Source: Chromobacterium amazonense (GTDB lineage: Bacteria > Pseudomonadota > Gammaproteobacteria > Burkholderiales > Chromobacteriaceae). From it: a DNA stretch of 64,000 bases. A model generated the notes under the pieces. That model worked only from the letters and a program-made list of their open reading frames with translations, was not told the DNA's origin and searched no databases. The stretch is taken from positions 124,001-188,000 of the forward strand of contig NZ_MKCR01000004.1 in NCBI RefSeq assembly GCF_001855565.1. Reading direction: 5' to 3'. Shown here piece by piece: positions 7,924 to 17,055 of this stretch; position 1 is the first letter of the stretch, and each line of letters opens with the position of its first letter. Position numbers and translations under genes: made by a program.

Positions 7924-8817
7924 TTATTTAGCCAGCTCCAGGCTTTTTTGCTGCAACAATTTGCGGATTTGCGGCAGCATTTGCTGCGCTGCCTTCTCGC
8001 CTTCCAAAATAGCCTGATTGCGCGAATCAAAGTCGGCGGAGCCGATGTCCAGCACATCGGGGCGAATCACCACGTCGGCCTGCTTCAGCTCCAAGGCCAG
8101 CGCCGGACCGTTCATGATGTTCAGGCTCTGGTCCAGCATGGACAGGAAGCCGACCGCCTTGCCCGGCTTGGGACGGGCGGTGATGTCCACGGCGATGACG
8201 AACTGCGCGCCCATTTCCTTGGCCGCGCTGACCGGCACCGGGCTGACCAGGCCGCCGTCGACATAGCGCTTGCCGCCAATTTTCACCGGCAGGAACACAT
8301 TGGGAATGCTGGCCGAGGCGCGCACTGCCTGACCGGTGTTGCCTACGCGGAACACCACCTTGCGGCCGGAGTCCAGCTCGGTCGCCACGGCGCCGAACGG
8401 CCTGGGCAGTTTTTCCAGCGGCTTGTTGCCCACCTGGGCATTGATCCAGTTCTGCAGCTTCTCGCCCTTCAGCACGCCCTTGGTGGACAGCGTCCAATCG
8501 GTCAGGTCGGCCTGGTCCAGCGCCATGGCGCGCTGCTGCAATTGCACGCCGTTGAGGCCGGACGCGTACAGGCTTCCCACCACGCTGCCGGCGCTGGTGC
8601 CGGTGATCACGTCGGGCGCGATGCCCGCGCCTTCCAGCACCTTGATCACGCCGATATGGGCGAAACCCTTGGCCGCGCCGCCGCCCAAGGCCAGGCCTAT
8701 CTTCACTTTCACCGGGGCAGGGGCCGGCGCTTCCGGCGCTTTGGACGTCGAACAGCCGGCCAATAGCGCGGCCAGGCCCAAGGCCAGCCAGGGACGCATT
8801 GCTTTCTTGCTTATCAT
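7924..8817 (-). CDS. Patatin-like phospholipase lipoprotein
   Basis: The 297-aa precursor has a lipobox LLAGC (lipidated C22) and a patatin core: oxyanion loop GLALGGGAAKGFAHIG, nucleophile elbow GTSAG (S75) and the catalytic aspartate in VDGG. The Ser-Asp dyad hydrolyses acyl esters, and members resemble RssA. The mature enzyme is expected on an envelope membrane facing the periplasm. ATG 8817 was chosen; an in-frame ATG at 8799 also yields a lipoprotein signal. Downstream (minus strand) lies the GST gene. Confidence 0.85.
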   Translation of the reverse strand: MISKKAMRPWLALGLAALLAGCSTSKAPEAPAPAPVKVKIGLALGGGAAKGFAHIGVIKVLEGAGIAPDVITGTSAGSVVGSLYASGLNGVQLQQRAMALDQADLTDWTLSTKGVLKGEKLQNWINAQVGNKPLEKLPRPFGAVATELDSGRKVVFRVGNTGQAVRASASIPNVFLPVKIGGKRYVDGGLVSPVPVSAAKEMGAQFVIAVDITARPKPGKAVGFLSMLDQSLNIMNGPALALELKQADVVIRPDVLDIGSADFDSRNQAILEGEKAAQQMLPQIRKLLQQKSLELAK

Positions 8818-8832
8818 GATTCCATCAGTCTT

Positions 8833-9384
8833 TCAGACATTGGCGGCCGGCAAGGCCGCCCCAACGGGCGCGGGATCGAGCATCACGTAATTGAGATGCC
8901 GCGCGCCCTCCAATTCGAAATACGTTTCGCCATGCACGGCCATGCCGACCCGGCGGTAGAAGCCGATGGCGCGCGCGTTGCCGTGCCAAACCATCAGCCA
9001 CAAGCGCGGCTGGCCGGGCTGGAGGCGCGTCCATCGCCGCGCCGCGTCCAGCAAACGCCGGCCCAGACCCTGTCCGGCATGGCTTTCCAGCAGATAAAGC
9101 CGGTCGACTTCCACCGTCGGGAAATCGCAGCCCTGGCAGGCGCTGTCCAATTTCAACAGCGCGTAGCCGAGCAGATGGCCTTCATCCTCCAGCAGCAGCA
9201 GCCGGCGCGCGGGATTGGCGATCAACGCCTCGAAATGGGCCGGCGAGAATTCGGACAGCACATAATCGGCGATGCCGCGGCGGATGCCGCCGCCGATCAA
9301 ATAAGTATTCAGCCACACCTGAATCGACAGGGCGGCCAGACACGCCGCGTCATCGGGACAGGCGCTGCGGATTTCCACGTCCAT
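8833..9384 (-). CDS. GNAT-family N-acetyltransferase
   Basis: The 183-aa protein starts MDVEIRSACPDDAACLAALS. It has the GNAT acetyl-CoA loop LYLLESHAGQGLGRRLLDAA (motif A, Q/RxxGxG/A) and a motif B segment with NARAIGFYRRVGM. Members acetylate amines of proteins, polyamines or small molecules; the acceptor is not predictable. The ATG at 9384 was selected because upstream codons of the open frame belong to another frame of bioC. It lies 33 nt after bioC on the same strand and may share its transcript. Confidence 0.82.
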   Translation of the reverse strand: MDVEIRSACPDDAACLAALSIQVWLNTYLIGGGIRRGIADYVLSEFSPAHFEALIANPARRLLLLEDEGHLLGYALLKLDSACQGCDFPTVEVDRLYLLESHAGQGLGRRLLDAARRWTRLQPGQPRLWLMVWHGNARAIGFYRRVGMAVHGETYFELEGARHLNYVMLDPAPVGAALPAANV

Positions 9385-9416
9385 GACACAGACTCCGGTT
9401 CGCGCCGCCGGTTCGC

Positions 9417-10325
9417 TCAATCGGCCCGCGGCGCTTTCTTGACGAATTCGATCACTTGCCGGCCATCGTCCGTCATCTTGGCCAGCTTCTTGCCGGTGCC
9501 CTTCCAGGCATGGCCGTAGACCACCTCGTAGCTGGCGGGCAGCTTGCCGTCGCGGCGGTGGCGCTCGTACGCTTCCTCCACCTTGCGCCAGGCCTGCTTG
9601 CCCATCAGGCCGCGGCCGCGGCCTGCCGTGGCGTTGTGCGCGCCGATGGCTTTGAGGTCGCGCATCACCGCCTTGGCGTCGTCGTAAGTCAGCACGATTT
9701 TTTCCATGTCCATCACCGGCTCGGCGAAACCGGCGCGCATCAGCGCGTCGCCGATGTCGTGCATGTCGATGAACTGGTTGACGTGGGTGGCGCCGTCGAT
9801 GCCGGCAAACGCGCCGCGCAGCTCGAACAGCGTGTCCGGCCCCAAGGTGGAGAACATCAGCAGGCCATCCGGCTTCAGCACCCGGCGCAGTTCGGCGAAC
9901 ATCTTGTCCGGCACGTTGATCCACTGGATGGTCAGGTTGGACCAGATCATGTCCACGCTGTCGTCGGCCAAGGGCAGTTTTTCGATGTCGGCGTTGATCT
10001 GCCACGGCTGGCTGGGCTTGAACAGCTTCTTCAACAGGCCGTCGCCCTCGCGGGCGCGTTCGCGCGAGGCCAGCAGCATGGCGTGCGCCAGGTCCAGCTC
10101 GATCACCCGCGCCTGCGGATAGCGTTGGCGCAAATGCGCCGCGCCGTAGCCGGTGCCGGCGCCGGCATCCAGAATCACCGCTGGCTGGTGCTTGATGTAA
10201 TCGAGCCGTTCCGCCATGCGGTCGGACACCTCGCGCTGCAGCACGGCGGCCGAATCGTAACTGGCCGCGGCCTTCTCAAACGAGGCGCGCACGCGCGCCT
10301 TGTCGGTGTAAAACGCTTCACTCAT
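9417..10325 (-). CDS. bioC: Malonyl-ACP O-methyltransferase
   Basis: The 302-aa class I SAM methyltransferase begins with the BioC-typical DKARVRASFEKAAASYDSAA and has motif I LDAGAGTGYGA, IELDLAHAML and DMIWSNLTIQWI. BioC methylates malonyl-ACP so that the fatty acid system can build pimeloyl-ACP, the biotin precursor. It overlaps bioH by four bases (ATGA), so the two are translationally coupled, and the pair supplies opposite ends of the pimelate route. Confidence 0.93.
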   Translation of the reverse strand: MSEAFYTDKARVRASFEKAAASYDSAAVLQREVSDRMAERLDYIKHQPAVILDAGAGTGYGAAHLRQRYPQARVIELDLAHAMLLASRERAREGDGLLKKLFKPSQPWQINADIEKLPLADDSVDMIWSNLTIQWINVPDKMFAELRRVLKPDGLLMFSTLGPDTLFELRGAFAGIDGATHVNQFIDMHDIGDALMRAGFAEPVMDMEKIVLTYDDAKAVMRDLKAIGAHNATAGRGRGLMGKQAWRKVEEAYERHRRDGKLPASYEVVYGHAWKGTGKKLAKMTDDGRQVIEFVKKAPRAD

Positions 10326-11086
10326 GCCTGGGTTTCCAGATGCTCGGCAAGCGCGCGCACAAAGTCCGGCTCATGGGACAGGAAAGGCGCATGCGACGCT
10401 TGCGGGAATTCATAAAGGACGGCGTCGCCAAGGGTGTCGGCCAGCCAACGGCCGGCGCCTATCGGGGTGATGGCGTCGCGCACGCCATAGAACAAGGCGG
10501 CGGGGCAGCGGATGCGATCCGCCAGCTCGCGGGCGTCGGCTTCCAGCAACAGCTCCAGCGCCGGCAGCAGGCCCTGCGGCCGGCCGTGGGCAAACAGCTC
10601 GCCGCGCAAGGCTTTCAGCGTGTCGCGCGCCGCCGGCGCGCCCATCATCTGCAAGGCCAGGAAGCGCTCGAGCGTCTGCTCGAAGGCGCCGTCCAGGCTT
10701 TGCGCCACCGCCTCGATCGACTGGCGCGCCTGCGCGTGCGGCCAACTGTCGTCGCGGACGAAGCGCGGACTGGTGGCGATCAGCGCCAGGCTCTTGACGC
10801 GATCCGGATGGCGGGCCGCCCAGTGCTGGGCGATCAGCCCGCCGAGCGACCAGCCCACCACATGCGCCGGCAGCGGAAAATGGGCGGCCACGATGTCGGC
10901 CACCGCATCGGCGTCGAAGCGCGCCAGCGCCGGCGAGGCGCCATGGCCGGGCAAATCCACCAGATGGACGCAGAAGCGGGCGGCCAATTGCTCGGCCACG
11001 CGGCTGAACACTCCGCCGTGAAGGCCCCAGCCATGCAGCATGACCACGTCCGGGCCCTGGCCCAGCGTTTCGACAAACAGATTCAT
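10322..11086 (-). CDS. bioH: Pimeloyl-ACP methyl ester carboxylesterase
   Basis: The 254-aa alpha/beta hydrolase begins MNLFVETLGQGPDVVMLHGW. It has the HGWGLH oxyanion region, nucleophile elbow GWSLGG (S80), an acid in GVRDAITP and the catalytic histidine in ASHAPFLSHEP, closely matching E. coli BioH in length and motifs. It removes the methyl cap from pimeloyl-ACP methyl ester. It lies between a methyltransferase gene and bioC and overlaps the latter by 4 nt. Confidence 0.93.
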   Translation of the reverse strand: MNLFVETLGQGPDVVMLHGWGLHGGVFSRVAEQLAARFCVHLVDLPGHGASPALARFDADAVADIVAAHFPLPAHVVGWSLGGLIAQHWAARHPDRVKSLALIATSPRFVRDDSWPHAQARQSIEAVAQSLDGAFEQTLERFLALQMMGAPAARDTLKALRGELFAHGRPQGLLPALELLLEADARELADRIRCPAALFYGVRDAITPIGAGRWLADTLGDAVLYEFPQASHAPFLSHEPDFVRALAEHLETQA

Positions 11087-11110
11087 GAACGGTCAGATGG
11101 GGGGAAAACG

Positions 11111-11728
11111 CTATTTTCGCAAGAGTGCGATGTGAAGGAAACCACCTAAGCCGGCGTCTTCGTCGTGAATGCGTTGCAATTTGGTAACGGAAACGATGTC
11201 GCCGAGGCGGCGGTTGATGTCGGTGGCGACGAAGCGCGCCACGAGATTGCCGGCGCGGCGCCACAGCGGGGCGCGCGAACGGTCCGCCAGGAACTTGTCG
11301 AAGACGGCCACCCGGCCGCCCGGCTTCAGCACGCGCTCCACCTCGCGGATGCAGGCCTGCGGGTCTGGAATCACCGCCAGCACCAGATGCAGCGCCACCG
11401 CATCGAAACTGGCGTCGGGAAAGTCCAGCCGCTGGCCGTCCATCTCCAGCGCGCGCACCGCCATGCCCAGCCGCTCGGCGCGTTCCTTCAGCTGCTGCAG
11501 CATGGCCGGCGCGATGTCGATGGCGGTGACATGGCGGCAGCGCACCAGAAAATCCAGGTCCAGCCCCGTGCCGGCCCCCACCAGCAGCACCTGCTCCCCC
11601 GGCTGCGGATTGAGCAGGCCCAGCGAGCGGCGGCGCTGCGCGGCAAAGCCCTGCGCCAGCTTGTCGTACCAGGGCGCGTACACATCATAGCGCCAACGAT
11701 TGAAACGGGTCGCCCATTCACGCCGCAC
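11111..11728 (-). CDS. Class I SAM-dependent methyltransferase (UbiE/PmtA-like)
   Basis: The 205-aa protein has motif I VLLVGAGTGLDLDF, motif II AIDIAPAM, LEMDGQRLDFPDASFDAV and the post-motif VLKPGGRVAVFDKF, as in UbiE-type and phospholipid N-methyltransferases. The substrate is unknown. No ATG precedes the conserved start (RFNRWRYDVYAPWYDK); a GTG at 11728 is the best start and overlaps the end of the GGDEF-EAL gene by 11 nt, implying coupling. It may be co-transcribed with bioH and bioC 25 nt downstream, without evidence of a role in biotin synthesis. Confidence 0.75.
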   Translation of the reverse strand: MRREWATRFNRWRYDVYAPWYDKLAQGFAAQRRRSLGLLNPQPGEQVLLVGAGTGLDLDFLVRCRHVTAIDIAPAMLQQLKERAERLGMAVRALEMDGQRLDFPDASFDAVALHLVLAVIPDPQACIREVERVLKPGGRVAVFDKFLADRSRAPLWRRAGNLVARFVATDINRRLGDIVSVTKLQRIHDEDAGLGGFLHIALLRK

Positions 11729-14561
11729 TGCGGATGTCCTGTTCAAAACGGGCCAAGCGCTCCCAGTCCAGGCCCTGCGCCGGCGCCGGGGCGGCAAAAT
11801 AGAAGCCCTGCAGCTTGCTGCACCCCATCTCCTGCAGCATCGCCAGCTGCGCGGCGGTTTCCACACCCTCCGCCACCACGTCCAGATCCAGCGCCTTGGC
11901 CAGCGCCAAGATGGCGCGGACGATGGCCGCCGATTCCTCCTTGCGGTCCAGGTCGAACACGAAGGACTGGTCTATCTTCAGCACGTCGAAACGGTAGCGG
12001 TGCAGATAAGACAGCGCGGAATAGCCAGTGCCGAAATCATCCAGCGCCAGCTTCACGCCCAGGCCGTGCAGCCCCTGCATCACCGTCGCCGCGGTCTCCG
12101 GCTGGTCGATCAGCGCGCTTTCGGTGATTTCCAGATGCAGCATGGCCGGCGGCAGCTGGTAATGGGCGATGCGGCCGCCTATCCAGGCGACCAGGTCCGG
12201 ATCGTGGAAATTGGCCGACGACAGATTGATGTGCAGCGAAATGTGCTCGTCCACCCGCCCTTCCGCGCGCCAGGCTTGCAGTTGCGCGCAAGCCGCGTTG
12301 ACCATGTAACGGTCCAGGCGATTGATCAGGCCGCTCTCCTCGGCCATCGGCAGGAACAGCGCCGGCGGGATCAGCCCGCGCTGCGGATGCTGCCAGCGCA
12401 CCAGCGTTTCGAAGCCGGACAGCTTGCCGGTCTTGGCATCGATGAACGGCTGATAATAGGGAATCAGCTGCTTGTCCTCTTCCAGCGCGCGGCGCAGCTC
12501 GGTTTCCAGCGCCAGTTGGTCGGCCTGGTCGATGCGCAACTGATGGCTGAACAAGGTATAGCCCTGGCGGCCTTGCTGCTTGGTGCAGTACATCGCATGG
12601 TCGGCGTCGCGTAACAGCTCGTCGGCATTGCGGTAGTGGTCGCGGTCGGCCAGCACCACGCCGACGCTGGCGGTGGAAAAGACTTCGCGCCCGGCCAGGA
12701 TCACCGGCCGCTCGAACTCTCTGACGATGCGGCGGGCGATGATCTCGCAGTCTTCCGGCCCTTCCATGCCGAACATCACCACGGCAAACTCGTCTCCGCC
12801 CAAACGCGCCAGAAAATCATAGTGGCGCAGGCAGGAACGGATGCGCGCGCCCGCCTCGAACAACAGGTGATCGCCGGCCAGGTGGCCCAGGGTGTCGTTG
12901 ACCAGCTTGAAGCGGTCCAGGTCGATGAACAACAAGGCGAAACGGTCGCCGGAGCCGGCGACGAAGCCATCCCAGGCCCGATTCAGCGCCTTGGCGAAGT
13001 AGTTGCGGTTGGGCAGTTTGGTCAGGGGATCGTGCAGGCTGTCGAACTCCAGCTGGGCATTGACTGCGTCCAGCTCGCTGGTGCGCTCTCGCACCCGCTG
13101 CTCCAGCTCGGCATAGGCCTGCTGCAGGCTCTCCAGCGCGCGCACCCTCGCCAGCGCCGCGCCGATGTTGTTGGCGACGAACTCCAGCACTTCCTGATCG
13201 CGGAAATTGTAGCTGACCTCGCCGTCGTAGCTCTGCACCGCCAACACGCCCAGCAGTTCATTGTCGCAGTACAGCGGGACGCCCAGCCAGCTTTGCGGCT
13301 TTGCGCCTCCGTCTTCCACCGCGGCCGGCACCTGGCTGTACGGGTCGACCAGCAGCGGCCGTCCGCTGTGCAGCACCTGTTCGATATAGCCCTGGGCCGG
13401 CTTGCGCGGGTGCAAGACCTCGACATATTCGTCGGCGCAATACGGAAACGTGATGCGGTCGCTGAGCTTGTCGTATAAGGCCACCACGCAATTGCGCGCC
13501 GACACCATCTCCGACAGCAGCCGGTGCAGCCCGCTGAGAAACGCCTCCAGCGACAGGCTGGAGTTGGATAATTCCGCGATGCGGAACAAGACATTCTGGA
13601 ACTTCTCCACCTGCTTGCGGCTGGCCACCTCGGCCCGCAATCTGGCATTGGCCCCTTCCAACTCGCAGGTGCGCAGCCAGACCTGACGCTCCAGTTGGCT
13701 GCGATACAGCACCCGGTCCAAGGCGAAGCCGACATGGCGCGCGGCGAACATGAACAGCAACTGCTCGGACGAGGTCAGCGCCGCCTGGTCTTCATAGGCA
13801 TGCAGCATGACCGCGCCGATGGGATTGCCGTCGGCGTTCACCAAGGGCGCGCCCATCCAGAACGCCGGCAACACGGCCGGTTGCGCCAGTTCCTCATCGC
13901 GGCACAGCTCGGCAATGCGTTCGCCGGTCAGCACCATGGGCTTGCCGCCGCGCAACAGCCAGGCCGCCAATGCGGCATGCCCGTCATCCAGCGGCAGCAT
14001 CGCTTGCGGCGAAGGCGGCGCGGGATCGCGCCGGTCGACGTAGAACGGAAAATGCAGGGTGGCGCCGTCGTCGCCATACAGCGCGATGGCGAAATTGCTG
14101 GCATCCATCAGCTGCTGCATCAGTTTGTGCAAGCGCGGCAGCAGCCGATCCAGACTGGCGCACTCGCCGGCCAGGAGACTGATTTCAAGCATGGTATCGT
14201 TGGCCAGCCGGGCCGCCGATTGCTCGCCGCGCAGCGCGGCGCAATACAAGTGGCCGCCCAAGAGCGCGGCGACGTCGGCCGCCTCCGCCGGCGCCTGTCC
14301 GCGCCACACCAGCCAGCCCACCGTGTTATCCGCCATCCGCAACGCCAGCGCGCCGCCATCCGGCCCCGGCAGGCGGCCGCCGGCCAAAGCCTCGGCGCTC
14401 GGCAAACCGTCGGCCGCCCCCAAGCTGGCCAGGCGCTGCCAGGTCACGCCGGACAGCCCCCATACCGCGGCGGCGGACAAGCCGCCGCCTCGCCCCAACA
14501 GCGCCAAGGCGCGCTCGGCGGCTTGCGCCGGACTTTCCAAATATTCAGCCGTGCTCATCAT
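11718..14561 (-). CDS. GAF-GAF-GGDEF-EAL cyclic-di-GMP turnover protein
   Basis: The predicted 947-aa soluble protein has two GAF sensor domains (about residues 125-270 and 345-500), a coiled-coil linker (about 500-530), a GGDEF domain with intact LGGDEF motif (near residue 587) and a C-terminal EAL domain (about 700-940). The EAL signature reads ETL, but INLSS, LEITES, DDFGTGYS and AEGVET are present, so phosphodiesterase activity is plausible. Both c-di-GMP synthesis and breakdown are possible. ATG 14561 or 14558 was chosen; no strong ribosome-binding site is visible. It is separated from bioF by a terminator and overlaps the methyltransferase gene. Confidence 0.88.
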   Translation of the reverse strand: MMSTAEYLESPAQAAERALALLGRGGGLSAAAVWGLSGVTWQRLASLGAADGLPSAEALAGGRLPGPDGGALALRMADNTVGWLVWRGQAPAEAADVAALLGGHLYCAALRGEQSAARLANDTMLEISLLAGECASLDRLLPRLHKLMQQLMDASNFAIALYGDDGATLHFPFYVDRRDPAPPSPQAMLPLDDGHAALAAWLLRGGKPMVLTGERIAELCRDEELAQPAVLPAFWMGAPLVNADGNPIGAVMLHAYEDQAALTSSEQLLFMFAARHVGFALDRVLYRSQLERQVWLRTCELEGANARLRAEVASRKQVEKFQNVLFRIAELSNSSLSLEAFLSGLHRLLSEMVSARNCVVALYDKLSDRITFPYCADEYVEVLHPRKPAQGYIEQVLHSGRPLLVDPYSQVPAAVEDGGAKPQSWLGVPLYCDNELLGVLAVQSYDGEVSYNFRDQEVLEFVANNIGAALARVRALESLQQAYAELEQRVRERTSELDAVNAQLEFDSLHDPLTKLPNRNYFAKALNRAWDGFVAGSGDRFALLFIDLDRFKLVNDTLGHLAGDHLLFEAGARIRSCLRHYDFLARLGGDEFAVVMFGMEGPEDCEIIARRIVREFERPVILAGREVFSTASVGVVLADRDHYRNADELLRDADHAMYCTKQQGRQGYTLFSHQLRIDQADQLALETELRRALEEDKQLIPYYQPFIDAKTGKLSGFETLVRWQHPQRGLIPPALFLPMAEESGLINRLDRYMVNAACAQLQAWRAEGRVDEHISLHINLSSANFHDPDLVAWIGGRIAHYQLPPAMLHLEITESALIDQPETAATVMQGLHGLGVKLALDDFGTGYSALSYLHRYRFDVLKIDQSFVFDLDRKEESAAIVRAILALAKALDLDVVAEGVETAAQLAMLQEMGCSKLQGFYFAAPAPAQGLDWERLARFEQDIRSAA

Positions 14562-14645
14562 GTCATTATCGTAGTACGAGTTAGCCGGAAAATCCGCATG
14601 CCACGCCCGGGCCGCTTCCCCACGGCCGCGCCTGCTGACGGACAT

Positions 14646-14674
14646 GCAAAAGCCCGGAGCATAAGCTCCGGGCC
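14646..14674 (-). terminator. Terminator after bioF
   Basis: A perfect 9-bp GCCCGGAGC/GCTCCGGGC stem with a 4-nt loop is followed on the minus strand by TTTTG. It separates bioF from the downstream GGDEF-EAL gene. Confidence 0.85.
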
Positions 14675-14713
14675 GATGGATTCGCTGCCGCAGCGCACAC
14701 GCGCCGCCGGTAT

Positions 14714-15865
14714 TCAATCCTGCGCTTGCAACAGCAGATCGAGCAGCGCGTCCAGCTGCGCTGGCTCATGCTGCGCCGACAAGGAAATCCGCAAACGCGC
14801 GCTATTTTCCGGCACGGTAGGCGGACGGATGGCGGGCACCCAAAAGCCTTGCTGTTTCAAGCGCTCAGCCTGCCTTATGGCATGAGCATCTTCACCCATG
14901 ATAATGGCTTGGATCGGTGTGCGGGAAGCCCTGTCTGCAAGATGCGTGCCGGCCAGCCGCTCGCGGCAGCGCGCCGCCAGTTGCCGCAGCCGCTCGCGGC
15001 GGTCGTCGCCCTCGACAATCAGCCGCAGGCTGGTTTCCACCGCGGCGGCCAGCGCCGGCGGCTGCGCGGTGCTGAAAATATAGGTGCGCCCGCGATTGAC
15101 CAGCCATTCCACCAATAGCCGGCTGCCGGCGACGAAGGCGCCGGCGAGACCGGCCGCCTTGCCCAGCGTGGCCATGTAGATCAGCCGCTCCGAGGCCAGC
15201 CCATGCTCCGCCGCCGAGCCGCGGCCGCCGCCCAGCACGCCGAAACCGTGCGCGTCATCGACATACAGCCAGGCGTCGTAGCGTTCGGCCAGCGCCAGCA
15301 AGGCCGGCAGCGGGGCCTCGTCGCCATCCATGCTGTACACCGCGTCCACCGCGATCAGCTTGGTACAGGCGCGGCTCGCCGCCAGCAGCTGTTCCAGATG
15401 TTCCAGATCATTGTGGCGGAAACGCTGGAAATCGGCGCGCGACAGCAGGCAGCCATCGTTCAGCGAGGCATGGTTCAATTTGTCGGCGAACACCGCGTCG
15501 TCGCGGCCGACCAGGCTGGTGATCACCGCCAGGTTGGCGGCATAGCCGGAACCGAACAACAGCGCCGCCTCGCGGCCGACGAAGCGCGCCAGCGCTTCCT
15601 CCGCGCGCTGGTGGGCTTCGCTGTGGCCGGTCAGCAGATGCGACGCGCCGCTGCCGGCGCCCCAGCGCTCTACGCCCTGCTGCAGCGCACGCACCAGGGC
15701 CGGATGATCGGCCAGCCCCAGGTAATCATTGCTGGCAAACGATAGGTAAGATTGACCTTCAATGACGATGTCAACGCCCTGCGGCGACTCCAGGGTGGCG
15801 CGTCGGCGCAGGCGGTGATTCGCATCCAGTTCATTCAGGGCGGCGGACAAATCTTGCAGGCGCAT
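14714..15865 (-). CDS. bioF: 8-amino-7-oxononanoate synthase
   Basis: The 383-aa PLP enzyme begins MRLQDLSAALNELDANHRLR and has the fold-type I signature FASNDYLGLADHP, GSGASHLLTGHSEAHQRAE, VDDAHGFGVLG and the PLP-binding lysine in ATLGKAAGLAGAF. It condenses pimeloyl-ACP (or -CoA) with alanine in the first ring-building step of biotin synthesis. ATG 15865 was chosen over an earlier frame opening because family alignment starts there. The gene follows bioB on the same strand after a 114-nt gap that contains a possible promoter. Confidence 0.94.
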   Translation of the reverse strand: MRLQDLSAALNELDANHRLRRRATLESPQGVDIVIEGQSYLSFASNDYLGLADHPALVRALQQGVERWGAGSGASHLLTGHSEAHQRAEEALARFVGREAALLFGSGYAANLAVITSLVGRDDAVFADKLNHASLNDGCLLSRADFQRFRHNDLEHLEQLLAASRACTKLIAVDAVYSMDGDEAPLPALLALAERYDAWLYVDDAHGFGVLGGGRGSAAEHGLASERLIYMATLGKAAGLAGAFVAGSRLLVEWLVNRGRTYIFSTAQPPALAAAVETSLRLIVEGDDRRERLRQLAARCRERLAGTHLADRASRTPIQAIIMGEDAHAIRQAERLKQQGFWVPAIRPPTVPENSARLRISLSAQHEPAQLDALLDLLLQAQD

Positions 15866-15906
15866 GATGGTTGCACTCTTTTGCGTGGGTTGACCAAACC
15901 GCGGCG

Positions 15907-15945
15907 GCGAACCACCTCGGTACGACACACTATATATAGGTTCGC
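15907..15945 (-). promoter_or_regulatory. Inverted repeat and TATA-rich segment between bioB and bioF
   Basis: Arms GCGAACC (15907-15913) and GGTTCGC (15939-15945) flank 25 nt that include TATATATA on either strand. It lies 40 nt before the bioF start. It could be an operator over a bioF promoter. The arms do not fit the known BirA consensus half-site TTGTAAACC well, so the regulator is unassigned. Confidence 0.35.
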
Positions 15946-15979
15946 ATTTAAGCAGACAGCGCAGAATTGCTAAAGAATA

Positions 15980-16963
15980 TTACAGGGCCCGCAAGTCCAG
16001 TTTGGCCATCAGTGTCTGGTCGGCCAGTACATCGGGGTTGCCCGTGGTCAACAGCTTATCACCATAGAATATCGAGTTGGCGCCGGCCAGGAAGCACAAG
16101 GCCTGGGTCGCTTCGTCCATCTCGCGCCGGCCGGCGGACAAGCGGACATAGCTCTTGGGCATGGCGATGCGCGCCGCGGCGATGGTGCGCACAAACTCGG
16201 TCCAGTCCAGCCGGCTGGCATCCGCCAGCGGCGTGCCCACCACCTGCACCAGATTATTCACCGGCACCGACTCCGGCTGCGGGTCCAGATTGGCCAGTTG
16301 GGCGATCAGCCCGGCGCGGTCGCGCCGGGTTTCATTCATGCCGACGATGCCGCCGCAGCATACCGACAAGCCGGCCTTGCGCACTTTGCCCAGCGTCTCC
16401 AGCCTGTCCTCGTACTCTCGAGTATGAATGATATCAGCATACTTGTCGGGCGCGGTATCCAGATTGTGGTTGTAGTAATCCAGACCCGCGTCTTTCAGTT
16501 GTTCGGCCTGGCCATCGCGCAACAGGCCGAAAGTGGCGCAGGTCTCCAGCCCCAACGCCTTCACCTCGCGCACCATGTCCAAAGTCTTGGCCAGATCGGC
16601 ATCCTTCGGCCCGCGCCAGGCGGCGCCCATGCAGAAGCGGCCCGCGCCATTGGCCTTGGCCTGCCGCGCGGCCGCCACCACCTCGTCGACCGTCATCATC
16701 GGCTGATCGGCTACCGGCGTGTCATGGTGCAGCGACTGCGGACAATAGCCGCAATCCTCCGGACAGCCGCCGGTTTTGATCGACACCAGCGTCGACAGCT
16801 GGATTTTGGTTGGATCGAAAAACTGCCGATGGATCTCTGCCGCGCGGAACACCAGCTCCATGAAAGGCAGCCCGAGCAGGGCCTCCACCTCGTCCACGCT
16901 CCAGTTGGCTTGTTCCGGGTGCGGCGCGGCCGGGCGCTTGAACTCCATCGGTACAGTATGCAT
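15980..16963 (-). CDS. bioB: Biotin synthase
   Basis: The 327-aa radical SAM enzyme has CPEDCGYC (C67, C71, C74) for the 4Fe-4S cluster and downstream the 2Fe-2S ligand segments CMGAAWR and ETCATFG, plus YNHNLDT. It inserts sulfur into dethiobiotin. Start ATG 16963 (MHTVPMEF) follows GGAG at proper spacing, so the upstream ATG at 16975 is less likely. It is divergent from comF and upstream of bioF. bioA and bioD are not in the window. Confidence 0.95.
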   Translation of the reverse strand: MHTVPMEFKRPAAPHPEQANWSVDEVEALLGLPFMELVFRAAEIHRQFFDPTKIQLSTLVSIKTGGCPEDCGYCPQSLHHDTPVADQPMMTVDEVVAAARQAKANGAGRFCMGAAWRGPKDADLAKTLDMVREVKALGLETCATFGLLRDGQAEQLKDAGLDYYNHNLDTAPDKYADIIHTREYEDRLETLGKVRKAGLSVCCGGIVGMNETRRDRAGLIAQLANLDPQPESVPVNNLVQVVGTPLADASRLDWTEFVRTIAAARIAMPKSYVRLSAGRREMDEATQALCFLAGANSIFYGDKLLTTGNPDVLADQTLMAKLDLRAL

Positions 16964-17055
16964 CGTACGCTCCATTCATCTAATGTCATTACAGGGGGAC
17001 GCATTGCCCATCCCGCCGATAGGGCGGGCGGCAAAATCTTGGAGGGCCAGGCCCG

